A stretch of DNA of 64,000 nucleotides from G963664585 sp963664585 (GTDB lineage: Bacteria > Bacillota > Clostridia > Oscillospirales > Ruminococcaceae): contig CAXXEO010000005.1 of the NCBI GenBank assembly GCA_963664585.2, positions 62,001-126,000 of the forward strand. Reading direction: 5' to 3'. Position numbers and translations under genes: made by a program. This document shows positions 29,405 through 40,307 of this stretch, in pieces; within the stretch, counting starts at the first letter, position 1, and the number at the start of each line of letters is the position of its first letter. The notes beneath the pieces are model-generated. The model was not told where the DNA came from. It did no database searches and saw only the letters and a program-made list of their open reading frames with translations.

Positions 29405-30633
29405 TTTCTGGCACCCCCTAATTGTTTCGCTCTTTCTTTTTGTGAAAAAGCCATCAGCTGTGGTCTTTCTTTGATCAGCTCATAATCAATCAAGTCCAGA
29501 GGAGTCTTCTCCTTGATCAATGAGGTATAAATTCCGGCTCTGGCAACGTCTCCCACGAGAATATATCCCTTCAATAAATTATCCTTTGAGACAAGCTTTT
29601 TATAATTTTCCGTTTCGTTTTTCACATACTCATCGCCCTTACAGCATCCCGCTGTAATCACATGAAGCCCAAAAAAGCCAATCGAATTCATAGGGATCGC
29701 CTTGTCATAAGATTTTTCTCCGCAGGCCATATGAATGCCTGCTACCTCGCCCTGCATATACGCATTGGGGAGAATAGCCATGATGTGAGATTCATCGGTG
29801 GAAATATCAAAGCTTTCCGTACAGTCACCTGCGGCATAAATATCCGGTATCGATGTACGGCAGTTCCGGTCGGTGACAATACCCCTGTTCATGCAGACAC
29901 CTGCCTCAGCTGCAAGCTGCGTATTGGCACGGACACCCACGGCAATCACCAAAACGTCAAACTCTATCTTTTTTCCGCTTTGCAGTAGCGCTGCGTTCAA
30001 GTGAAATTCTTTTACACCATCCGACAAGATAAACGCAACATCATGCTTTTCTATATGTTTTTTTACAATTACAGAGCTCTCTTCGTCCAGAATGCTTGGC
30101 AGGATCCTTTCGGCAAGATCCACCACTGTGACACTCTTCACCTTTTCGGCTATACCCTCGGCGCATTTGAGACCGATTAATCCGGCACCCATAATTAACA
30201 CTCTGCTGTCTTCACAGATGCACGTGTCGAGTGCCCGGGCATCGTCAAGAGACATAAAGGTGAACCTATTTTCAACTTGTTCCAACCCGTTAATCGGTGG
30301 GATCACCGGATATGAACCGGTCGCTATCAGAAGTTTATCGTACTGGATGGCTTCTCCACCATCCAGTAGTACAAGCTTTTCATCTGTAAGAATCCGACTG
30401 ACGGTCTTGCCAAGCAAAACAATGCAATTCATGTCTCTATAAAAACTGTTGGGGCGGTATTGCATTTTTACTTCATCTGTCTTACCGCATAGCAGATAGG
30501 AAATCAGGGGGCGAGAATAGGTGTGGTGCTTTTCCTTTGAAATCACAGTTATCGGACTGTTTTGATCAATCCGCCTGATTCCCTCTATGCAGCCCACGGC
30601 GGCAGTAGAGTTGCCAATGATCACATAATGCAT
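29401..30633 (-). CDS. FAD-dependent NAD(P)H oxidoreductase of the split glutamate synthase cluster
   Basis: About 410 residues of the pyridine nucleotide-disulfide oxidoreductase fold. The N-terminal FAD motif is MHYVIIGNSTAAVGCIEG, the NAD(P) motif VLIMGAGLIGLKCAEG lies near residue 145, and the second FAD motif is DIYAAGDCTES. It resembles nitrite-reductase/rubredoxin-reductase-like enzymes more than GltD. It probably feeds electrons from NAD(P)H to the ferredoxin and FMN subunits beside it. I chose the ATG at 30633 over 30666 because AGAGGTG lies just before it. It begins eight bases after the ferredoxin stop. Confidence 0.87.
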   Translation of the reverse strand: MHYVIIGNSTAAVGCIEGIRRIDQNSPITVISKEKHHTYSRPLISYLLCGKTDEVKMQYRPNSFYRDMNCIVLLGKTVSRILTDEKLVLLDGGEAIQYDKLLIATGSYPVIPPINGLEQVENRFTFMSLDDARALDTCICEDSRVLIMGAGLIGLKCAEGIAEKVKSVTVVDLAERILPSILDEESSVIVKKHIEKHDVAFILSDGVKEFHLNAALLQSGKKIEFDVLVIAVGVRANTQLAAEAGVCMNRGIVTDRNCRTSIPDIYAAGDCTESFDISTDESHIMAILPNAYMQGEVAGIHMACGEKSYDKAIPMNSIGFFGLHVITAGCCKGDEYVKNETENYKKLVSKDNLLKGYILVGDVARAGIYTSLIKEKTPLDLIDYELIKERPQLMAFSQKERAKQLGGARK

Positions 30634-30640
30634 CCTTTTT

Positions 30641-31069
30641 TCACCTCTCTTCAAATACGATGGCATTGTTCGGGCAGCCCGCTACGCAAGCCGGAGCCAT
30701 GTGAGAATTTTTTGTGCAAAGCTCACATTTTTGTATCACACCGTTATCCGATGGCATGATAGCACCATACGGACAGGTAAGCACACAGGTATAGCAGCCA
30801 ACACATTTGTCCGTGTTAATTGTAATGACACCTGAATCAATCGTAAGGGCGCCGGTAATACAGCCCTTGACACATAATGGCTCTTCACAGTGGCGGCAGG
30901 ATACCGCGAAGCTAATGCCGCCGCTCTCTTCAATCCGTATCCTCGGATTGATTGAAATGTCTTTTAAGGCTTTGACCATATCAATCTTACCGGAATTGGC
31001 AAAAGCACAGTAGTATTCGCAAAGATGGCAGCCGAGGCACCACTTTTCATTCACATATACTTTTTTCAT
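30641..31069 (-). CDS. Polyferredoxin with multiple 4Fe-4S motifs
   Basis: A 142-residue iron-sulfur protein with CLGCHLCEYYC near the start, CRHCEEPLCVKGC in the middle, CVGCYTCVLTCPYGA, then CELC and CVAGCP, together enough for about four [4Fe-4S] clusters in the HycB/DmsB-like electron-transfer arrangement. It lies between the FAD oxidoreductase and the FMN subunit, two to eight bases from each, and is the obvious electron carrier between them. Confidence 0.9.
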   Translation of the reverse strand: MKKVYVNEKWCLGCHLCEYYCAFANSGKIDMVKALKDISINPRIRIEESGGISFAVSCRHCEEPLCVKGCITGALTIDSGVITINTDKCVGCYTCVLTCPYGAIMPSDNGVIQKCELCTKNSHMAPACVAGCPNNAIVFEER

Positions 31070-31071
31070 AC

Positions 31072-32577
31072 TTACTCCCCTGCATGCGCTATGCCAAGAA
31101 TATCAAGTTCCTTCTGGTTTAAGCCTATGCCTCTAAGCATGATGCGGTTGCCTTTTAAAGCCTCAATCGAATTAATTCCCATGCCACCCATCATCTCCTT
31201 GATCTCATGCTGCCAGGCCGTGACAAGATTCACCAGACGCTCACACCCGATATCAGGGTTTAACCGTTTGACCAGCTCCGGCCTTTGTGTGGCGATACCC
31301 CAGTTGCATTTGCCGAGCTGGCAGCTTCTGCACAGGTGGCATCCAAGGGCCAAAAGCGCACTCGTGGCGATATAAACGGCGTCTGCCCCAAGGGCAATTG
31401 CTTTCACGATATCAGCGCTGTTGCGGATGCTGCCTCCCGCAATGACAGCCACGTTGTTCCTGATGCCTTCTTGACGCAGGCGTTCATCCACGCTGGCAAG
31501 GGCAAGTTCAATCGGAATACCGACATTATCCCTGATCCGGGTGGGGGCTGCACCCGTCCCCCCCCTAAATCCGTCAATGGCGATGATATCTGCGCCGCTG
31601 CGTGCAATTCCGCTGGCGATTGCGGCAACGTTATGGACAGCCGCTATCTTAACAATCACTGGCTTTTGATAACCGGTCGTTTCTTTAAGCGAATAGACAA
31701 GCTGACGCAAGTCCTCGATCGAATAAATATCATGATGGGGAGCCGGTGAAATTGCGTCCGCGCCCTCGGGGATCATTCTTGTCTTGGAGATATCCCCTAC
31801 GATCTTTGCACCGGGCAAATGCCCTCCTATTCCGGGCTTAGCTCCCTGGCCTACTTTTATCTCAATCGCGGCGCCGGCTTCCAGATAATCCTTATGTACC
31901 CCAAACCTGCCAGAGGCGACCTGTACGATCGTATGAGCACCATACGGATAAAAATCCTCATGCAGCCCTCCCTCTCCAGTATTGTAAAGAATGCCGAGTT
32001 CCTCTGCGGCACGGGCAAGGCTTGCGTGAGCGTTATAGCTGATCGAGCCATAAGACATTGCAGAAAACATAATGGGGACAGATAATTCAAGCTGAGGAGC
32101 AAGGTTATTGACTATTTTACCATCCTGATCCCTTTGGATTTTGTTCGGTTTGGGCCCGAGAAATACCTTTGTTTCCATCGGCTCACGCAGGGGATCAATG
32201 GAAGGATTCGTCACCTGAGAAGCATTGATCAGCATCTTATCCCAATAAACAGGATAGGGTTTCGGGTTTCCCATCGAGGAAAGCAGCACACCGCCACTTC
32301 CCGCCTGGCGGTAGACTTCAGAAATAACGTCACTTGTCCAGTTGTGGTTTTCTTTAAACGCATGGTCGCTTTTTACGATTTTCAATGCTCTTGTTGGGCA
32401 CAGTGAAACACATCTGTGACAGTTGACACATTTCGCATCGTCGCTTACCATCCTGTTTGTCTCTGAATCAAGGCTGTGGACTTCATTGGCGCACTGCCTT
32501 TCGCATACACGGCAGGTGATACAGCGAAAGGCGTTTCTGATGACCTCATAGTCGGGGTACAAAAAATCAATCGACAT
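31072..32577 (-). CDS. Glutamate synthase FMN domain subunit (archaeal-type), with N-terminal ferredoxin domain
   Basis: A 501-residue protein that forms the synthase barrel, where ammonia is added to 2-oxoglutarate. The N-terminal 70 residues hold two 4Fe-4S motifs (CITCRVCERQC and CVNCHRCVSLCP). The barrel follows with SAMSYGSISYNAHASLARAA, EGGLHEDFYPYG, KVGQGAKPGIGGHLPG, DGFRGGTGAAPT and a cysteine cluster CHLCRSCQLGKCNWG for the 3Fe-4S centre. It overlaps the glutaminase gene by one base. Archaeal and some clostridial glutamate synthases have this split layout. Confidence 0.93.
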   Translation of the reverse strand: MSIDFLYPDYEVIRNAFRCITCRVCERQCANEVHSLDSETNRMVSDDAKCVNCHRCVSLCPTRALKIVKSDHAFKENHNWTSDVISEVYRQAGSGGVLLSSMGNPKPYPVYWDKMLINASQVTNPSIDPLREPMETKVFLGPKPNKIQRDQDGKIVNNLAPQLELSVPIMFSAMSYGSISYNAHASLARAAEELGILYNTGEGGLHEDFYPYGAHTIVQVASGRFGVHKDYLEAGAAIEIKVGQGAKPGIGGHLPGAKIVGDISKTRMIPEGADAISPAPHHDIYSIEDLRQLVYSLKETTGYQKPVIVKIAAVHNVAAIASGIARSGADIIAIDGFRGGTGAAPTRIRDNVGIPIELALASVDERLRQEGIRNNVAVIAGGSIRNSADIVKAIALGADAVYIATSALLALGCHLCRSCQLGKCNWGIATQRPELVKRLNPDIGCERLVNLVTAWQHEIKEMMGGMGINSIEALKGNRIMLRGIGLNQKELDILGIAHAGE

Positions 32578-33668
32578 TACTTATCATCTCCGTTTAGTGT
32601 TACTATGACCGGTTCCCCGCCCTTGGGTGACCATATTTTATCAGGATTGGGTTCAATGACTCTGATAGCGCATTCTTCGCTTGCCATATACACCATGTCG
32701 TTTTTTTCAGCGACCACCATTGAGCGCAATTTCAGTCGGTCATTCAGAGCCATCAGTCCTCCATTAAAACCGAGAAGAATGGAAAATGGACCGGTAAGCA
32801 GCAAACTGGAAAAAGCATTTCTAAAGTAAGTGAGCTTATCTTTCTCTTCCTCGCTTTTTTGGGCGATTGTGGTCCAGAATGGCGCTGCAATGACACTGGC
32901 GGCCTCTTGCATCGTCAACCCCTGTCCTCTGACAAGATAATCAAGTATATAGGTTATCACTTCGGTATCCGTGAGTAGGTTGCATTTATATCCAAACATC
33001 TCGATAAAACGACGGTTTGCGTCATAGGATGAAATTTCTCCATTATGTACAATAGAAAAATCCAGGAGGGAAAACGGGTGCGCACCGCCCCACCATCCCG
33101 GTGTGTTGGTGGGATACCGACCATGCGCCGTCCAGGAGTAGCCTTCGTATTCTTCAAGTCGGTAAAATTCGCCTACATCCTCCGGGAAGCCAACCGCTTT
33201 AAAAACGCCCATGTTCTTTCCGCTGGAGAACACATATGCACCGTCAATTTTCGTGTTGATCATAATTACCGAGCGGGCTGTAAATTCCTTCTCGTCCAAT
33301 TGGCTGTCCGCAAGCTTTGTAGGCAGCGGCTCGATGAAGTACCGCCAAATCAGCGGCTCATTTTGAATCGCAGGTATTTTCTTGGTCGGGATTTTTGAAA
33401 GATTTACAACTTCAAAATTCTCATTTAAGAATTTTTCACAATTCTCCTTCGCCAAGGTATTTTCAAAAAATACATGAAAACAGTATAAATCCTTATATCC
33501 TGGATAAATCCCATAGCCTGCAAAGCCCCCTCCCAACCCATTGGAACGGTCATGCATGGTGGCAATGGATTTGATGACTACATCCCCACATGTTTTCTTG
33601 CCGCTCTTGGAAAATATGCCTGATATAGCACATCCAGACGGAATTCTCACTTGTCCTTCTTTTTTCAT
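32577..33668 (-). CDS. Glutamine amidotransferase (class II) subunit of split glutamate synthase
   Basis: About 363 residues equal to the N-terminal Ntn-hydrolase domain of GltB, which releases ammonia from glutamine. GCAISGIFSKSG near residue 12 carries a candidate Cys nucleophile (Cys13), so it would have to be exposed by N-terminal processing. Typical later blocks are AHGRYPTNTPGWWGGAHPF and VHNGEISSYDANRRF, and LLTDTEVITYILDYL. It is the first gene of the cluster, divergent from glutamine synthetase III. It is the partner of the FMN, ferredoxin, FAD and GXGXG genes that follow. Confidence 0.9.
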   Translation of the reverse strand: MKKEGQVRIPSGCAISGIFSKSGKKTCGDVVIKSIATMHDRSNGLGGGFAGYGIYPGYKDLYCFHVFFENTLAKENCEKFLNENFEVVNLSKIPTKKIPAIQNEPLIWRYFIEPLPTKLADSQLDEKEFTARSVIMINTKIDGAYVFSSGKNMGVFKAVGFPEDVGEFYRLEEYEGYSWTAHGRYPTNTPGWWGGAHPFSLLDFSIVHNGEISSYDANRRFIEMFGYKCNLLTDTEVITYILDYLVRGQGLTMQEAASVIAAPFWTTIAQKSEEEKDKLTYFRNAFSSLLLTGPFSILLGFNGGLMALNDRLKLRSMVVAEKNDMVYMASEECAIRVIEPNPDKIWSPKGGEPVIVTLNGDDK

Positions 33669-33917
33669 TCCAGTTTACCTCCCTGTAAGAAAAGCGTTCA
33701 TTAACCGGCATATCATAAAGTGGATTATACTTTAAACTGCATAATAATAAATGTCTTTGTATTGTAGTCAATTATACATAGCAGTGGAACGCTGTCAAGA
33801 GTTTTGCATGAAATGAATTTAAAACTTGCAAATTTACTTTAAATCAATTATTGAAAACAATGATTTGCAACATTAACTGCATGAAAAAATTTAAGAAAAA
33901 AATATTTTAAAATACTA

Positions 33918-33947
33918 TTGACAAATCGGCAATGAGATGACTATAAT
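33918..33947 (+). promoter_or_regulatory. Promoter of glutamine synthetase III
   Basis: TTGACA (33918-33923), an 18-base spacer and TATAAT (33942-33947) fit the consensus closely, and a transcript would start near 33954, about 170 bases before glnN. The remaining 33669-33917 stretch is AT-rich and should hold the divergent promoter of the glutamate synthase cluster. Confidence 0.75.
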
Positions 33948-33965
33948 GCTAACATAAACAGCAAA

Positions 33966-34000
33966 GGCGCTGCAGGTTTTTTACCTGCCGCGCCTTTTTT
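33966..34000 (+). terminator. Leader terminator ahead of glutamine synthetase III
   Basis: A stem of GGCGCTGCAGGT with ACCTGCCGCGCC (with one mismatch) has a T-rich loop and is followed by six T residues. It begins only about 12 bases after the predicted transcript start, so it would attenuate glnN unless disrupted. ANTAR proteins act on such leaders, but I cannot see a clear pair of hexaloop hairpins. Confidence 0.75.
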
Positions 34001-34031
34001 ATGTTAATACTAATTTCAAATTAAACGGTGC

Positions 34032-34066
34032 CTCTATTTCTCACACCTCCGGCGGGAGAAATAGAG
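34032..34066. repeat. Single-copy palindrome in the glnN leader
   Basis: Arms CTCTATTTCTC (34032-34042) and GAGAAATAGAG (34056-34066) surround ACACCTCCGGCGG. Outer sequences also pair in part (TAAACGG with CCGTTTA, TACTAA with TTAGTA), giving a structure of about 90 bases. Confidence 0.65.
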
Positions 34067-34123
34067 ATGAAAATTAAGTGCCGTTTAAATAGGATTTAGT
34101 ATATTAAGAGGAGGCGTGTGCAA

Positions 34124-36217
<2,094 letters not shown>

Positions 36218-36265
36218 TATAATCCTTTCCCCACCTCTGGTAGAGGAACAGTGAAAATACGCCAA

Positions 36266-36304
36266 AAGGAGCGTTTCCCACTATTAGCATGGGATACGCT
36301 CCTT
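36266..36304. terminator. Hairpin between glnN and the D-glutamate cyclase genes
   Basis: Arms AAGGAGCGT and ACGCTCCTT with an inner TCCCA/TGGGA stem. On the minus strand TTTTGG follows, so it may serve both convergent genes. Confidence 0.6.
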
Positions 36305-36331
36305 AATATTACATAATTCTTAGCCATTAAC

Positions 36332-36369
36332 TGTATCATTTCCCACGCCGGCGGCGGGGAAATGATACA
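36332..36369. repeat. Single-copy palindrome downstream of glnN
   Basis: Perfect 13-bp arms (36332-36344 and 36357-36369) around ACGCCGGCGGCG. It again has a GC-rich heart and unique outer arms. Confidence 0.7.
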
Positions 36370-36417
36370 AAAATGCTTTAAAACAGGGCGAGAAATTTAC
36401 CGGTAAAATTGCATTTT

Positions 36418-37206
36418 CTAATCTTTTAAATCTATGTTTTTAATGTCAGTAATCAACATATGCCCCGGTGCATGGGTGATGACAAAGGGTGGCTTGCTGT
36501 TCATGACCACTGACTGTGGGGTAACGCCGCAAGGCCAAAATACTGGTGTTTCGCCAGGATAGATTGTCACCGCATCACCAAAATCGGGTTTTTCAATATC
36601 GGCAATACCGATGTCGTTTGGGTTGCCTATATGTATCGGTGCGCCATGAACCTTTGGCATGGAAGCGGTAACTGTAACCGCTTTGATCACCTGGTGTTTG
36701 GGCACAGGGCGCATGCTGACCACCATTTTACCGCTGAATACCCCAGCGGGTAGACAATCAATATTGGTAATGTACATGGGTACATTTCGGTTTTCCTCAA
36801 TATGCCGCACAGGTACACCAGCCTCCAACAGCGCCGATTCAAAAGAAAAACTGCATCCGATTAAAAAGCTGACGAGATCATCACGCCACAGATGGTCTGC
36901 GCTTTCGTATTCTCCAGCGAGAATGCCATTTTCGTAAACCCGGTATCGGGGAAAATCGCGTGCGATGTCCACATCATCCGCCAGAAAATGGAGTCCTCTG
37001 CTGCCGACATCGCTGACTTCCAACACGGGGCAGGCCTTCGCATTACGCTGGGCAAATAACAGGAAGTCATAGGCCAGTTGTTTGGGCAGCACTACAAGAT
37101 TGCACTGTGCATAGCCTGCACACATGCCCGACGTGGGACAGGTGATTTTATGATCCCGAATCAGTCGGCGAACCTCCACCGGAGTTGCATTCTGAAAATC
37201 AGACAT
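36418..37206 (-). CDS. DUF1445 hydro-lyase-like protein (D-glutamate cyclase N-terminal half)
   Basis: About 262 residues of the DUF1445 family. Typical blocks are RLIRDHKITCPTSGMCAGYAQ near the N-terminus, the FLIGCSFSFESALLEAGVPVRHIE motif (read here in shorter parts, FLIGCSFSFE and EAGVPVRHIE) and PVFWPCGVTPQ near the end. In vertebrate D-glutamate cyclase this domain is fused to a second one (DUF4392), which is encoded by the next gene upstream here. The enzyme family converts D-glutamate to 5-oxo-D-proline; some bacterial members act as hydro-lyases on other substrates. The ATG at 37206 follows AAAGGAG. Confidence 0.87.
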   Translation of the reverse strand: MSDFQNATPVEVRRLIRDHKITCPTSGMCAGYAQCNLVVLPKQLAYDFLLFAQRNAKACPVLEVSDVGSRGLHFLADDVDIARDFPRYRVYENGILAGEYESADHLWRDDLVSFLIGCSFSFESALLEAGVPVRHIEENRNVPMYITNIDCLPAGVFSGKMVVSMRPVPKHQVIKAVTVTASMPKVHGAPIHIGNPNDIGIADIEKPDFGDAVTIYPGETPVFWPCGVTPQSVVMNSKPPFVITHAPGHMLITDIKNIDLKD

Positions 37207-37222
37207 AGACAACGCTCCTTTT

Positions 37223-38099
37223 CTATAGTATGTACCTCGTTGATTGACACATTGCGGTTATGCCAGTCAACCGTTCCAAGATTTTAAGGTTATCTGCCAA
37301 TGACAGGCCGTCCACGGTAGGGACGTTTTTTAGGCTAATACCGTCAACGCCGCCGGCATTCACGACTGCCCACAGGGTACAGGCCTCTTCAACCCCTGTA
37401 GGGAGCAAGTCGAGCCCGCTTTTTAGAGAAAGCATCGCGGCAATCCCCCAGCCCCACCAGTTTGAAACACCGCTGACCAGCGTATAATCCGCAGCAAAGT
37501 CGGCGCAGATCGTTTTGCCGTGTGGAACACATGCCTCAATCTGGGCACGGCGCGCCCCCCATTCCCAACTCGTTTCCACCGTCTCCTATGCCGATAGTCA
37601 CTGCATTGGTACCAGTCAGAAGCAACTCGGTATCAGCAACCATGTCGTCAATAATCTCTCCCCGCATGTTATAAAAATGGCCTGTAAAGCTTTTACCGGG
37701 GCGCTCGATGGCAATAACGTGGGTAGGTCTTATCTCATCCAGCAAGCAGCGACAAAACGCTTCTGCCCCTTTCATGGGAACGCAGGCCATTTGAGCACTA
37801 GGTGCACGCAGTGCGCAAGCCGCCGTCACCATATCATAAGAATAGACATCTGTGACAATGGTCACCTCTTTTTCCAGATGCGTCAGCGCATAAGCAATAT
37901 TAGCTGCGCCACATGGGCCGTCTGTTTCGCCAATACTACAGCTTTTGATGGGAAATCCGGTGACAATGATGACCCTTCGCGCCGCCATCAATTCTTCAGC
38001 CAGCTTGCTCAGAGATGTATCGGGCAGGCTTCCAGCCAGACCGCGGTTGCCCGGATCACTCTTAAGTACATTTGCGATTTGCGCGAATAGTCTCTCCAT
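37223..38099 (-). CDS. DUF4392 D-glutamate cyclase C-terminal-domain protein, one frameshift
   Basis: About 291 residues. RRVIIVTGFPIKS, GETDGPCGAANIAYAL, IAIERPGKSF and IGIGDGGNELGMG match the DUF4392 (D-glutamate cyclase-like) family. The frame breaks near 37558, where a G-run has one extra G between NELGMG and ARRAQIEACVPHG. The remaining part has SNWWGWGIAAML, typical of the family. The stop lies 17 bases before the start of the DUF1445 gene, so the pair should be co-transcribed as a two-gene D-glutamate cyclase. I chose the ATG at 38099; an open frame extends further upstream. Confidence 0.85.
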
Positions 38100-38350
38100 A
38101 AATGCACTCCATATTTCTATTTTTCTATACAAAAAAATGAAACGAAACCCACTACTCCCAAACAGTAAGTGAATCTCGTTTACTTTGAGAACCATCGGTC
38201 AGACGGCTCCCGATAAACAAAATAGTTGATAGATTTAGCATAGTACATCTGGGCATAAAAGTCAACCTTGACCACCTTGCGTTTTTGATGGTCCCAAATC
38301 AAATCAAATGGATTTGTCTCTTACCGTCGCTGCTGGCGTAGGAAAGAGAG

Positions 38351-38463
38351 CCTAGTATATTGTCTCATCCTAAGCTTGTATATTCCCCCGCCGAAGACGG
38401 GGGAATATACAAGCGCATTTAACCCATTGTTATATGAGATTTAGATATTACAAGGCACTAGTA
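38351..38463 (-). repeat. Family-2 long palindromic repeat, copy a (reverse)
   Basis: It runs from CCTAGTATATTG to CAAGGCACTAGTA with arms around CTTGTATATTCCCCCGCC-GAAGACGGGGGAATATACAAG. Other copies read in the opposite sense. The rest of 38100-38591 shows no gene and no clear promoter apart from AT-rich sequence before the next gene. Confidence 0.85.
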
Positions 38464-38591
38464 TGATATAATATAAATACCATTAAAATTGCATCCTCTC
38501 AAGCCCTTCTTAAGCGCTTTTGTGCAGATGGAAAGGATGGTAATGTAATTTTAAAATAATAATATATCATGGGAAAGGGTGTACTCACAGT

Positions 38592-38933
38592 ATGGATTAT
38601 GGTAAAAACACTGTGTTTGTCACTGGACAATCAAAGCCCGCCAAAGACGACGCCATTAATTATATTTATCAGGTTTTTTACCTCAGTTTGGTCATTGAAA
38701 AGGAAACCGGCGTAATTATCGACGCGGATTGCAACACTATTTTAGGGGTAACTAACCGTTTTATTCAATCTATGCTCATCGGTAGAAACATCAAAACAGA
38801 GCTAGAGGACTTAGAACGGGAAATTAAAGCCCGTTATTTTGCCCTGACGCAAAAAGCGCTGGCAGCATCACTAAAGGACGCCTACAATCATTATACTGTC
38901 GCCTGTGAGCCACGGCAATCCGGATTAACCTGA
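38592..38933 (+). CDS. DUF3870-domain protein
   Basis: A 113-residue protein matching the DUF3870 family, found mainly in Clostridia near amino-acid or dicarboxylate metabolism genes. Seen are VFVTGQSKPAKDDAINYIYQVFYLSLVIE in overlapping short blocks (VFVTGQSKPAKDDA, YLSLVIEKETGVIIDADC) and the C-terminal KDAYNHY. Function is unknown. It has its own terminator. No link to the neighbouring D-glutamate cyclase can be shown. Confidence 0.8.
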   Translation: MDYGKNTVFVTGQSKPAKDDAINYIYQVFYLSLVIEKETGVIIDADCNTILGVTNRFIQSMLIGRNIKTELEDLEREIKARYFALTQKALAASLKDAYNHYTVACEPRQSGLT

Positions 38934-38958
38934 CCTTGGCAATACTCTTCCTATAGAC

Positions 38959-38991
38959 GGGATGGCTGGGGTTATCAGGCCATCCCTTTTT
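38959..38991 (+). terminator. Terminator after DUF3870 gene
   Basis: Arms GGGATGGC (38959-38966) and GCCATCCC (38979-38986) followed by five T. Confidence 0.85.
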
Positions 38992-39005
38992 AATTATAGC
39001 CAATT

Positions 39006-40059
39006 GCTACATTGTAAAATGAAATGCGACAGAAAAAAGATAGCCCAAGGCAGCCAAAACGTGTAGAATAGAGTTTGCAACAACAACATTCACACAAGGA
39101 GGCAGCCATGAGCCACCACCATTTTACAACATTCGAACGAGGAAAGATAGAGGAACTCCGTCAAATCGGATATACGACCCGGAAAATCGCATCACGTCTG
39201 GGATGTCGCCACAGCAGTATCGCTAGAGAATTGAAACGTTTTTACGGTGCCCGAGCGTATAACGCAGAAGAAGCACAACTGGATTACCAGAAGAAACGGC
39301 ACAACAGCAAACCTCAAGGGAAATGGAACGAGGAGTTGTGCGCAGCTGTGGCAGAAAAGCTGAAAGAGACCTGGTCGCCAGAACAAATATCACATACCGT
39401 TACTTCAAGCCAACTGAGCTTTAAAACAATATACAACTGGCTTTATGCCGGACGACTGAACGGACTCACCGCAGATGTGCTGCGCCGTAATGGAAAAAAG
39501 AGATGCTGTAAAAATCTTGCGCATTATGCTCGTGGTACTTCTATCCGCAAGAGACCCAATGAGGTATATACCAGAGAAACATTTGGGCATTGGGAACTTG
39601 ATACGGTGGTTTCCTCTAGGGGTTCCGGTGGTTGCTTGGCCACCTTTGTGGAACGAAAAACAAGGTTCTATACAGCCGTTCCCATTCCTGATCGAACGGC
39701 AGCTTCCATGGAAGCTGCAATCAAGCACCTGCACACTTTATTGCCACAAGGCACATTCAAAACAGCAACAACAGATCGTGGCGGTGAATTTGCCTGTTAT
39801 GATGTAATCCAGAAAGATCTAGGCTTAACTCTTTATTTCGCTGATCCATATTGTCCGCATCAGAGAGGAAGCAATGAGTACGGTAACGGTTTGCTCAGAG
39901 AGTTCTTTCCGAAAGGTACTGTTCTGTCAACTGTTTCTCATCAAAACCTGTCTTCTTCTCTTCTGCTTATAAACAATAGACCCCGAAAATGTCTTAATTG
40001 GAATACACCTTCCCAGCTCTTTCTACTCGAACTGTCGCATTTGGCTTGACAATGTAGCA
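39006..40059 (+). mobile_element. IS30-family insertion sequence, complete (1054 bp)
   Basis: Terminal inverted repeats of about 27 bp are seen, beginning GCTACATTGTAAAATG at the left and reading GCTACATTGTCAAGCC inward from the right, with both then continuing as AAATGCGACAG. AATT flanks both ends (39002-39005 and 40060-40063). Because AATT is its own reverse complement, the exact boundary between target duplication and inverted repeat is ambiguous. One transposase gene fills the element. Confidence 0.93.
39108..40049 (+). CDS. IS30-family transposase
   Basis: About 313 residues. The N-terminal helix-turn-helix (TTFERGKIEELRQIGYTTRK then IASRLGCRHSSIAREL) is followed by the DDE catalytic core: the first Asp in GHWELDTVVS, the second in TTDRGGEF and the Glu in HQRGSNEYGNGLLREFFPKGT (read as GSNEYGNGLLREFFPKG). 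All three residues are present, so the element may still be active. I chose the ATG at 39108 because AAGGAGG (39096-39102) lies six bases before it; an in-frame TTG at 39075 is weaker. It ends 10 bases before the element's right end. Confidence 0.95.
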   Translation: MSHHHFTTFERGKIEELRQIGYTTRKIASRLGCRHSSIARELKRFYGARAYNAEEAQLDYQKKRHNSKPQGKWNEELCAAVAEKLKETWSPEQISHTVTSSQLSFKTIYNWLYAGRLNGLTADVLRRNGKKRCCKNLAHYARGTSIRKRPNEVYTRETFGHWELDTVVSSRGSGGCLATFVERKTRFYTAVPIPDRTAASMEAAIKHLHTLLPQGTFKTATTDRGGEFACYDVIQKDLGLTLYFADPYCPHQRGSNEYGNGLLREFFPKGTVLSTVSHQNLSSSLLLINNRPRKCLNWNTPSQLFLLELSHLA

Positions 40060-40210
40060 ATTAACTTAAAAACTGGCTATAGTTAAAACGTTATTTTCTT
40101 CCCCCGCCGAAGGCGGGGGAAGAAATCACAAGCTTGTTTTCAAATTAATCAACTATATCATCCCAACGTTAGAAAATTTCCGCATTTTGCAGCATATCGA
40201 TGAATGCAAC

Positions 40211-40237
40211 AAAAAAAGCTGGGCTGTTAAGCCCGGC
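40211..40237 (-). terminator. Terminator of the gene at 40308-41336
   Basis: On the minus strand an 8-bp stem GCCGGGCT/AGCCCAGC with a four-base loop is followed by seven T. Confidence 0.75.
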
Positions 40238-40307
40238 CTTTCATCTAAATCCTGTCCAAATAGCCTTGCATTTCGTCTCTGTATTGCCGTTCAATTCGGC
40301 CAGAGCA

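Larger units (their letters stand above)
38995..40157 (-). repeat. Family-1 repeat copy 9 (reverse), interrupted by an IS30-family element
   Basis: The first 11 bases TATAGCCAATT lie at 38995-39005 and the rest continues at 40060-40157. Removing 39006-40059 and one AATT restores a normal family-1 copy. This sets the insertion point at the base level and shows that the repeat was there first. Confidence 0.93.

Noticed and set aside
39075..39107. TTG start of the IS30 transposase 11 codons upstream
   Set aside because: It lacks a ribosome site, while AAGGAGG is correctly spaced for the ATG at 39108, where family similarity begins.
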